From: a virus
Length of the DNA: 34,224 bases
Strand: one strand, 5' to 3'
IMG/VR virus record: IMGVR_UViG_3300025759_000330
Coordinates: 1 to 34,224 of that record
Part shown: piece after piece, positions 15,055 to 23,000 of the stretch
Position numbering within the stretch: the stretch's first letter is position 1
How the letters are laid out: every line of letters begins with the position of its first letter
Made by a program: the position numbers and the translations under genes
The notes under the pieces: generated by a model
What the model was told of the DNA's origin: nothing
The model's input: only the letters and a program-made list of their open reading frames with translations
Databases searched by the model: none

Positions 15055-16167
15055 ATGAATGATAATTTAAAAACTGTGATGGCAGATGCTGGGTTTACAC
15101 TCAGTGATGAAATGCCTACACAAGAACCTACAGACAATGCTGTGGACCAAACCGTTGCAGACACTACTGATGTGCCTGTACAGAACGAAACTCCTGTTGA
15201 ACAGACTACTCCTGAAAACATCCAGATGGATGCTCAGCCTGAAGCTCAACCTTCAGAGCCTGCTCAAGAGGAAGTAACCAACACGAATGATATCAAACCT
15301 GAGGTAGATATCGATTCAGAGGTTTTGAATTACCTAAGCGAAAAGCTTGGAACTCAAGTCTCTGATTACGATTACTTGTCTCAGATGATTTCAAATAAAC
15401 CCGTAGAAATCGACGAGCGCGTAGCAGCGATTAACGACTTCGTTAAGAAGACGGGACGTAGCCCAGAAGACTGGTATAAGTATCAGCAGTTGAACCCAAC
15501 CGAAATGGATGACGTAACTGCTATCAGAAACCAGATGGTTATTGAGCACGATAATCTGTCCATGGATGAGATTAACATGCTGGTTAATAACAAGTACAAA
15601 CTGGATGCGGACCGATACGACGAAAACGAAGTTGCCCTTGCAAAGCTGCAGCTTAAGATGGACGCGGAATCAGCACGTAAAACAATCTCTGAACTTAGAG
15701 ACGGGTATCAATTGCCAGTCAACGAGCGAGGAGAAACTGAAGTGCAATCTCCCATTACCGATGAATGGATTCAATCCATGACTGCTGAGGTAAATGACTT
15801 TGACGGACTTATCTTCCAGTTACCTTCAGGTGAGAACTTCACCTATGGAATCAAAGATGAGTACAGAAAATCTCTCATCAGCAAGAACTCTCGTCTTGAA
15901 GAATACTTTGATGACTATGTGAATGAGGGTGGTAGTTGGAACTTTGAAAAGCTTAATGCTCACAGAGCTTTGGTGGACAACATCGATAGCATTGTGAAGT
16001 CGGTATACCAACAAGGGCTAAGTGACGGACAACGTAAGGTTGTTCAGAACGCAGCCAACATTAGCAACGAGCCTACTAAAAGAGACACTACACCACAATC
16101 AAATAGTCTTGACGAGCAGATTTTGAAAGCATTCGGAGGAGGGAGCTCTTTATCTTTTAAATTCTAA
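15055..16167 (+). CDS. Scaffold-like capsid assembly protein
   Basis: 370 residues, placed immediately upstream of the major capsid gene. Residues 1-85 are acidic and low in complexity (Glu, Gln, Pro, Thr repeats such as QPEAQPSEPAQEEV). Residues 90-310 are predicted mostly helical with many charges. The C-terminus (SLDEQILKAFGGGSSLSFKF) is a short basic/aromatic tail, where scaffolds often contact the capsid shell. Position, acidity and helix content are the usual signs of a phage scaffolding protein, which guides prohead assembly and is then lost. No protease motif is visible, so removal would be by exit or by another enzyme. The call rests on context and composition. Confidence 0.68.
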   Translation: MNDNLKTVMADAGFTLSDEMPTQEPTDNAVDQTVADTTDVPVQNETPVEQTTPENIQMDAQPEAQPSEPAQEEVTNTNDIKPEVDIDSEVLNYLSEKLGTQVSDYDYLSQMISNKPVEIDERVAAINDFVKKTGRSPEDWYKYQQLNPTEMDDVTAIRNQMVIEHDNLSMDEINMLVNNKYKLDADRYDENEVALAKLQLKMDAESARKTISELRDGYQLPVNERGETEVQSPITDEWIQSMTAEVNDFDGLIFQLPSGENFTYGIKDEYRKSLISKNSRLEEYFDDYVNEGGSWNFEKLNAHRALVDNIDSIVKSVYQQGLSDGQRKVVQNAANISNEPTKRDTTPQSNSLDEQILKAFGGGSSLSFKF

Positions 16168-16180
16168 AAATTAGGAACTA

Positions 16181-17557
16181 ATGGCTATTACAGTCTCTCA
16201 ACCAACGGGTAACTCCAATGATGGATTTACTCCCAAAGGGGTTAAGAACAGCTTGTTCAACTTGGCTGACCCCACCAAGTACACTTCTCTCTATGACTTC
16301 ATCAACGAAGTTAACGCACCTGACGTTCGAGCTCAGCTCGTTAAGCAATATGGTGACCAAGGTATCACCGGCTTCTTGAAGTTGACCGGTGCTGTAAACG
16401 CAGCCGGAACTGCTGACCAAGTTCAGTACTTCGAAGAAGCTCGTTTGCACCAAGGTCAAGCAGTCGCAACTGGTTTTGCATCAGCAACTACTGGTGACAT
16501 CACTGTAACTGCTGCTGGTAGTGATAACGCCACAGCAATGGTTGCTAGAGTTGGTGACATCCTGCTTAACCCAGCTGACGGTGAGCGCTTGTACGTTACA
16601 GCTGCTTCTGGCACTACGGTAAGTGTTGCTACTCTTAGCGGAAATGCGAGTGCTGTTGCCGATGCTGCAGTCCTGCCAATCGTAGGTAACATGTTCGCTC
16701 AGGGTTCAGACCAGCCCGGTAATTTCTTGCAGTCTAATGTTGTTAGAAGAATCAATGACTACGCCATCGTTAAGGAGGTGTACGAGGTTAGCGGTTCTCA
16801 GGCAACCAACATCGGCTACATCGACCTCGGTGGTGGCGACTACAGATGGTACATCAAGTCTGAGGCAGACACTCGTCAGCGCTTCTTGGACAAGCGTGAG
16901 ATGACCATGTTGCTCGGCGAGAAGACTTCTGCTGTTACTGGAGTTGCAGGTACTGAAGGGTACTTCGCTGCTATTGAGGACAGAGGTATCGTTACTTCTG
17001 ATATCATCGACGCTTTGGATGACCTCGATGTTATCGTAAAGCAGTTGGACAAGAACGGCGCTCCTGCAGAGTACGCTGTCTACGCTAACAGTAACCAGTT
17101 CCTCAAGCTCGACGATGCTATCGCTGGTATCGAGTCTGGTAACGGTGGTCTGATGGCTGCATACGGTGCGTTCAACAACGACAAGGACATGGCTTTGAAC
17201 TTGGGCTTCAAGTCGTTCAGCCGTGGTGGTTACACGTTCCACAAGCACGCATGGAAATTGTTGAATGACCCAACTCTCTTGGGACAAACTTCAATCGGAC
17301 AGCAGGTTGCTTCTGGCGTTATGATTCCAATCGCTAACGTTGTTGACCCAAAGTCTGGCAACAGAGCTCCTGCATTGGAGATGAACTACAAGGCTACTAA
17401 CGGCTACAGCCGTGAGATGGAGCACTGGGTAACTGGTGGTGGTGTCCTCGGATTCACCAACGATACTCAGGACTTGGCTAAGTTCAACTACCGCTCTGAG
17501 TGCTGCTTGGTCACTCGTGCTGCTAACCAGCACGTTTTGATTAAGGCGACTGCATAA
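16181..17557 (+). CDS. Major capsid protein
   Basis: 458 residues, 13 bases after the scaffold-like gene. The layout fits an HK97-fold capsid protein: an N-terminal arm (residues 1-55, with LFNLADPTKYTSLYDFINEV), a Gly/Ala/Thr-rich inserted beta domain (about 100-170), and a long alpha/beta core (about 175-430) with LDDLDVIVKQLDKNGAPAEY and FHKHAWKLLNDPTLLG. Codon use is distinct from neighbours: mostly AAC for Asn, GAC for Asp and many CGT/CGC for Arg where other genes prefer AGA/AGG, a sign of high expression. A strong terminator follows. CC at residues near the end (SECCLV) is unusual for a capsid protein and could be exposed or buried. Confidence in role is high; in the fold, moderate. 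Confidence 0.85.
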   Translation: MAITVSQPTGNSNDGFTPKGVKNSLFNLADPTKYTSLYDFINEVNAPDVRAQLVKQYGDQGITGFLKLTGAVNAAGTADQVQYFEEARLHQGQAVATGFASATTGDITVTAAGSDNATAMVARVGDILLNPADGERLYVTAASGTTVSVATLSGNASAVADAAVLPIVGNMFAQGSDQPGNFLQSNVVRRINDYAIVKEVYEVSGSQATNIGYIDLGGGDYRWYIKSEADTRQRFLDKREMTMLLGEKTSAVTGVAGTEGYFAAIEDRGIVTSDIIDALDDLDVIVKQLDKNGAPAEYAVYANSNQFLKLDDAIAGIESGNGGLMAAYGAFNNDKDMALNLGFKSFSRGGYTFHKHAWKLLNDPTLLGQTSIGQQVASGVMIPIANVVDPKSGNRAPALEMNYKATNGYSREMEHWVTGGGVLGFTNDTQDLAKFNYRSECCLVTRAANQHVLIKATA

Positions 17558-17566
17558 TTCTGATAC

Positions 17567-17612
17567 GTAATGCGGGGGAGGGAATGGCTCTCCCCTTCAT
17601 TACTTTCCTTTT
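17567..17612 (+). terminator. Rho-independent terminator after the major capsid gene
   Basis: A long hairpin: GTAATG (17567-17572) pairs with CATTAC (17598-17603), a C/T mismatch and a G-T wobble follow, then GGGGAG (17575-17580) pairs with CTCCCC (17590-17595) around a 9-base loop. TTTCCTTTT (17604-17612) completes it. Confidence 0.85.
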
Positions 17613-17630
17613 AATTAAATCCGATTCAAT

Positions 17631-18455
17631 ATGCCACAGGCAACTAAAAGGTCACCGGGTAGACCTCCACAAACAGCACCCGAAACAACGTCTAAAAAGA
17701 AAGTAGCTAAGGTCAAAAGACAGCTACCAGACGGAACCAGAGTCCCAAAGGTTTACCAGATGGTTGGTAACAAAGGGGGAATCTTTTTCAAGCTTAGATG
17801 TAAGAACGTTAATATTTTCGACGAGGAAAAGAAAGCGGTGAGACAGATTAGATACTGTCCCGGAGAGCCTTCAATCTATGTTGATGAGCAATCCCAAATT
17901 TCAAAGCTTGAGCACGTAGTATTCGAGAATAAGATTTTGTCTGTACCATACGACAAGCCAAATCTTCAACAGTTCTTGGACTTACATCCAGACAACAAGG
18001 CCAACGGTGGTAGTGTATTTGAGCTGGCGAATGATGAGAAAAAATCAGAGCTTGAGCTTGAGGCAGAGTTTGCTACGACTGATGCTATCTCACTCATCAA
18101 ATCCAAATCGATTGATGACTTGCTGCCGGTAGCCATGGCATTAAACATCAACACGAATCAGTCAGACCTATCAATTAAGAGGGCGCTGGTTCAGGCGGCT
18201 AAGCGTAACGCATCGCAATTCATGGGACTTATCGACAGCCCTATGGTAATGGCTAGAACTACAGTCGCACAATCATTTGATTTTCAAATTATTGAACAGC
18301 GAAGTGGAGCTGTGGTGTGGTTTGATACTGGAAAGTTGATAGTTTCTGTGCCTGTAGGACAGGATAAAACAGAAGTTATGACTAGATTTGTAATGACTGA
18401 TAAGGGTTCAAGTGTCCTATCTGAGCTGGAACGCCAGCTGGATGACATTGCTTAA
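17631..18455 (+). CDS. Capsid-adjacent virion protein with AT-hook-like N-terminus
   Basis: 274 residues between two terminators. Residues 1-40 are basic and carry KRSPGRPPQT (6-15), close to an AT-hook (GRP flanked by basic residues), which may contact DNA in the head. Residues 40-115 form a beta-rich part (NVNIFDEEKKAVRQIRYCPG). Residues about 116-140 contain LQQFLDLHPDNKANGG, followed by a charged helix and three-helix region (140-205), a phrase I recall from phage capsid-block proteins. The C-terminal 60 residues are beta-rich (VVWFDTGKLIVSVPVG). I do not recognise the family with certainty. No promoter box is seen in front of it, so transcription probably comes through the weaker reading past the capsid terminator. 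Confidence 0.6.
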   Translation: MPQATKRSPGRPPQTAPETTSKKKVAKVKRQLPDGTRVPKVYQMVGNKGGIFFKLRCKNVNIFDEEKKAVRQIRYCPGEPSIYVDEQSQISKLEHVVFENKILSVPYDKPNLQQFLDLHPDNKANGGSVFELANDEKKSELELEAEFATTDAISLIKSKSIDDLLPVAMALNINTNQSDLSIKRALVQAAKRNASQFMGLIDSPMVMARTTVAQSFDFQIIEQRSGAVVWFDTGKLIVSVPVGQDKTEVMTRFVMTDKGSSVLSELERQLDDIA

Positions 18456-18481
18456 CTGTCTATCGTACTCTAACTGGGGAG

Positions 18482-18509
18482 AGGGGGCAACACGCCCCCT
18501 TTCTTTTTC
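18482..18509 (+). terminator. Rho-independent terminator closing the capsid unit
   Basis: AGGGGGC (18482-18488) pairs with GCCCCCT (18494-18500) around the loop AACAC, followed by the T-rich tract TTCTTTTTC. The next promoter box begins within three bases of its end. Confidence 0.85.
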
Positions 18510-18524
18510 TGTATATTTGCTGTA
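18509..18524 (+). promoter_or_regulatory. -7 promoter box (TATATTTG) of the tail/ejection unit
   Basis: TATATTTG at 18512-18519 in the same 16-base context as at 322-337. It lies 17 bases before the ATG at 18537 and immediately after the terminator, so the terminator tail occupies the place of a -33 element. Confidence 0.75.
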
Positions 18525-18536
18525 GATTCCCTAACT

Positions 18537-19274
18537 ATGGCAAGCGTTCGAGAGGTTTACAATGCACTGAAAGACATCGCAAATAAGGACCAGCGAGGTT
18601 TTGTCACACCCACTGAGTTTAACTCCTTTGCTCCTATTGCTCAGGCAAATGTCTTCAACGCTATTTTTAAGCGCTTGATGACTGCTAACGCTATGCGCAA
18701 ACGCGGCATAGATGGCGGTAGGGACAAGTCTGAGACGAAGCAACTCAAGGAGGATATGTCAATGTTCTCTAAGACATCCAATGCGATTACAAGAACGTTA
18801 AACGCTCACTTCGAAAAGCCAGACGACCTAGCTAAAATCATTAGTGTTAAGACCGACGGTAGCTTGTTGCTGGGGACTAACACTTCTGTCACCGTTCCAG
18901 TTGAGTATGATGAGGAAAAGATTGAGTACATACTTAATAGTAACCTTAGCGCCCCAACTGAAACATCCCCGGTAGCCTTTCTTGACGACGAGATTGAAGT
19001 CTACCCACAAAGCATAAAGAAGATTCGGGTGAGATACTACAAGCAGCCGGAGGGTATCAATCCAACCACGGGTGCAAGGACAGCGTCTATGCCTAAGTTC
19101 GGGTTCACCACAAACAACAACAAAGAAACATACGATGCTTCTACAAGTGTTGACTTTGAACTGCCTGAGCACTACACCCCAGAGATTATAGAGGAGATGG
19201 CTAGGTTGATTGGTGTTAATCTGCGTGACACTAACATCTACACCTACGCAGAAAGTCAATCTCAAAAGCGATAA
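18537..19274 (+). CDS. Conserved connector/tail-tube-block structural protein
   Basis: 245 residues. The N-terminus VREVYNALKDIANKDQRGFV, then TPTEFNSFAPIAQANVFNAI (about 4-43), has the NKxQRGxxTPxEFN.xAxxAQxxxF pattern. I recall this from a structural protein conserved across crAss-like and other Bacteroidota phages. The rest is helical (about 50-95) followed by a beta-rich domain (FLDDEIEVYPQSIKKIRVRYY, about 148-168). It ends in a helix (EIIEEMARLIGVNLRD). It is first in the tail unit, ahead of an adaptor-like gene, so a connector or ring component is likely. The exact position in the neck is not known from sequence. Confidence 0.6.
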   Translation: MASVREVYNALKDIANKDQRGFVTPTEFNSFAPIAQANVFNAIFKRLMTANAMRKRGIDGGRDKSETKQLKEDMSMFSKTSNAITRTLNAHFEKPDDLAKIISVKTDGSLLLGTNTSVTVPVEYDEEKIEYILNSNLSAPTETSPVAFLDDEIEVYPQSIKKIRVRYYKQPEGINPTTGARTASMPKFGFTTNNNKETYDASTSVDFELPEHYTPEIIEEMARLIGVNLRDTNIYTYAESQSQKR

Positions 19275-19277
19275 TAG

Positions 19278-20084
19278 ATGGCAAGGAACCTAGTAACCAT
19301 AGACCAAGTAATCAATGACTTTGTTCTTACGCTTGACTCTGACGACTACGTTAGCAACGTGTCTGATGTAGTGATTAGAAACTTTGCTCTCAGAGGAATC
19401 CGAGAAATGGGGTTTGATATGCTGAAGCGTGTTCGCTCTCTTAAGCTGTCAGTTGCCTCTAACGATACTGTGGCTTTGCCAGACGACTTTGTAAGCTTGG
19501 TAAAGATTGGTGTGGTTAAAGAGGATGGGTTAGTCTATGTTTTTGGTGAGAACAAGAACATCAACTACTCTCAGAAGTATGACGCTGACGCAGCTGGAAA
19601 CTTTATTGATTCAGACGGAGATGGTGTTTACGATAGGGTTGAATCCAAGACAGGTGCAACGGGAACTGGAATCTTTGGTGATGATGATTACGTTGTATTC
19701 AGCAACTACATCTACCAGAATAACGTCGGTCAGATTTATGGGCTAGGCGGTGGATTCTACGAAGGGCAATACAGACTAAACCTAGACCAAAATAGAATCG
19801 AGCTTTCAGGTGTCACTGAAGATGAAGTTGTAATCGAGTACATTGCTGATGAGGCTAGGTCGGTTGACCCAACAATTCAGGTCGAGGCTGAAGAGGCTCT
19901 TAGAATGTACATTTACTACAAACTGATTGAGCGCAAGTCTAGCGTACCTATGGGCGAGAAGGCTAGAGCACGGCAAGAATATTACAACGAGCGCCGTAAG
20001 GCAAACGCACGGTTGAAGGCATTCAGTGCTGAAGAAGCATTGAAGACTATCAGAAAGAACTTCAAGCAATCACCTAAGTACTAA
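19278..20084 (+). CDS. Head-tail adaptor / tail tubular protein A-like
   Basis: 268 residues, 3 bases after the previous stop. The N-terminal half has helices (VVIRNFALRGIREMGFDMLKR, about 27-47) followed by TVALPDDFVSLVKIGVV (about 63-80). This is the typical helix-then-strand opening of T7 gp11-like tubular adaptors, where PDDFV sits near a conserved turn. A middle loop (100-150) is Gly/Asp-rich and the C-terminus is a long charged helix (YYNERRKANARLKAFSAEEA, then RKNFKQSPKY). Adaptors of this kind sit under the portal and form the upper tail tube. The last base of its TAA is the first base of the next ATG. Confidence 0.65.
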   Translation: MARNLVTIDQVINDFVLTLDSDDYVSNVSDVVIRNFALRGIREMGFDMLKRVRSLKLSVASNDTVALPDDFVSLVKIGVVKEDGLVYVFGENKNINYSQKYDADAAGNFIDSDGDGVYDRVESKTGATGTGIFGDDDYVVFSNYIYQNNVGQIYGLGGGFYEGQYRLNLDQNRIELSGVTEDEVVIEYIADEARSVDPTIQVEAEEALRMYIYYKLIERKSSVPMGEKARARQEYYNERRKANARLKAFSAEEALKTIRKNFKQSPKY

Positions 20085-23000
20085 TGGCTATAGATAAGCT
20101 TGTACCTCAGTACCTCAACAAGGATGAAGATGAGAGGTTAGTTAAGCCGTTTGAAATGACAGACGCGCTCAACATTCGCGTGTCCCATGAGGATGGTGGT
20201 GACCAAGGGATTGTAAAAAATATTGAAGGGACTGAAGCTGTGTCAGCCGCAACCACTGCTGATGCTATCCCAAGCTCTGGAGACAATAGGGTTATCGGAG
20301 TTGTACCATGTGAAGCAGGTAAGTGCATCTACTTCTTTTTGTACAACTCTGAATTGAACCACGGCATTTACCGTTACGACTCAGTGAATGACAACTACGT
20401 AAAGCTTTACGAAGACTCTGTTCTCAATTTTGAGCGCGACGGATTTGTCAAGGGCGACGTTGTTATTAATCAATTTCAGGAACACTTGCTGTACTTCACC
20501 GATAACAGGAATGAGCCGAGGAAGGTGAACGCAACGCGCTTGTTATTCGGAGGGTACAACAGCATAATGACTACTGGTACTGATACTCAAAAGAACAAGT
20601 ACCTAACGGTTTGCAAGCAACCCCCACAAGACGTTATCACTTGGGAATTTCAAACCAATTCAAGTAGGAGGACAAACAATCTAAAGGAGAGTTGTTTTCA
20701 GTTTGCGTACCAGTACATTTATGATGATGGTGAGGTAAGCGCTCTCTCTGCTTACTCGTCTCTCGCGGTTAGTAGCACAAACTTAGCATACAACTCTAAT
20801 GCAGTTCAGTACTTAGAGTCTTTCAACAACGAGCTTAGGTTAACGATTAAAAATTCTGACGGGCCCGTAGATAAGATTAGGGTGTTCGCTAGAAGAAACA
20901 ACGATGGGGGGTTTCAAAAGATAGCCGAACTCAATAACGACGCTAATCAAGATTATCAGTTACATACGTTTAGGAACGATAAAGTCTATTCGTTTATCTC
21001 TGACGAAGAAGCTAACAAGCCATACGACTCTGTACCTAGAGCAGCAATGGCTCAAGCCGTATCAAACGGTCGTTTGCTTTATGGAAACTACCTAGAGGGT
21101 TTTGACAACCTTTCAAGTACTAACGTTAATAGCTATCCGGTTTACCACCCAAATATTCAAATTGCTCAGGAGGCAGATTTCTTCATGGAGGATAATGAGC
21201 CCATGAATGAGTCCCTTAGCGACATCAGCTCTGACCAATATAAAGAAGCTAGACGCGCAAAAGCCGGTGGAGCTCTTGCGGCTACCATAGAAACCGGGAC
21301 TTTTAATAGGGCTAGATTTGGTGATAGCACCACCAATGGTATTTCCTTTGACATTAACCTTAGCGACTTCCCAGAAGAAGGAATCCCTGAAAACGGTCAA
21401 TGTTCGATTAACGTTTCTCTTTCGTGTAGCGCACTAGGGTTCTCTTGCGACTTAGATAGCGACCCCGCTGAAACGAGATTTTCGATTTCTGCAACAACCT
21501 ATGATTTAGACAATGAAGAAATTCACTCTCAAAATCTTACTATCCTAGACCCAGATAGCCACCAGCAAGGGGTGGGGAATTTAATAATGGAATCACCATG
21601 TCAATTTGTGCATGATTTTACCGTAGGGGGATACGAAACCGTTTCAGATTTTGGTGAGGCTTTAGCTAATGAGATATTATCTAACATGCCTGAGGCCATA
21701 GTTGGGGTATCTCCGGGTTTTTTTAATTACGATAATTTTGGCGGGGCAACCGCAATGTTTGCAGGAACAACTGGATTCCAATCTGTAAACGGTGCCAGTG
21801 GCGCTGAAAAAAATAGATTGATTGCATGGATGTCAGGCACAGCTAGTTTCTCTGTAGCCGGAGCCATCTACAACGAACAAGAACAAAAGATTACTTGCAA
21901 GGTTAGGTGCACGGGTGTCGAGCTATCAGCCGACACTGTGATAGCTCCATATCACTTTGCGAACAACGGCTCCACCAACGTCGGCAACGATTTTATTGAT
22001 ACTAATGAGCCAGCCTTTAATGGAAATTTAGTGGACCGTGGGGGATGCGTAAGATATTCTACGCTTTGGATGTACCAAAACGATAAGATTGATTTAAGCA
22101 TAAACCAACAGACTAACGGAACTGGCTACACCCTAAGAGATTACAGTGTTGGTGACGGTGCAATTCGTTCTCATTGGTTCGATTACAAACTTAATAACGG
22201 TCTTATTGAGATAGTATCTCAAGACGGTGAAGCTGTAACTTCTTTTAAGGCTGGGGCTGTTCATGACTTTGGAATTGTTTATTACGATGATAGAAACCGT
22301 CAGAGCGGAGTTCAACCTCTCGATGAGAAGTACGTTAGCCACTTCGGAGAACAGGCTCGTGGTGGCAACCAAGGAAGGACTGAGATTGATTTTAGGCTGT
22401 TGCACACACCTCCGGGCTGGGCTTCAAAGTATTCTATAGTCTACTCTAAAAACACCTCTTACGACAAAATTCTCCAGATTATCGTAAATGAAGCGGCTCT
22501 TGGAAAGCAAACAGACTTTACTGACATCAGGTCAAATGATGGATTGAAGACCAGACCAATTCTTCAGGGGTTAGAGGGTGGTATCAATGGTCAAATATTT
22601 CTATCGCTCCGAGGGCTAGAGGGGAAGTCAAACTCATATAGGGATTTTAAGGGCGCTAACATTTCTTATTCTTTCAATGAAGGCGACATACTTAGGGTAC
22701 TTCAGTATGAAGATGAGGAGGGGAATGTTCAGCGACCATTGCATGAATTCGTAATCACATCATATGCATATTACGGCGATGATGATGAGAACCCTATCCT
22801 CTTATCAGACGCAAGTGAAGCTGAAGATGAAAACAATTATAGGAGGACCGGATGGTTCCTTACTGTTAGAGACAACAACATCAGCGGCTTCGGGCGTGGT
22901 GATGTTACGACTGGTAAAGATTTCTTTTCTCAGAACTGCCTAGTTGAAATATGTAGGCCAAAGAAGAGTTCGGAGGACTCAGCTAGAGTGTACTATGAAG

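Noticed and set aside
16706-17287. 193-residue frame antisense to the capsid gene
   Set aside because: Produced by strong codon bias of the capsid gene; its peptide is Val/Ser-rich without domain structure.
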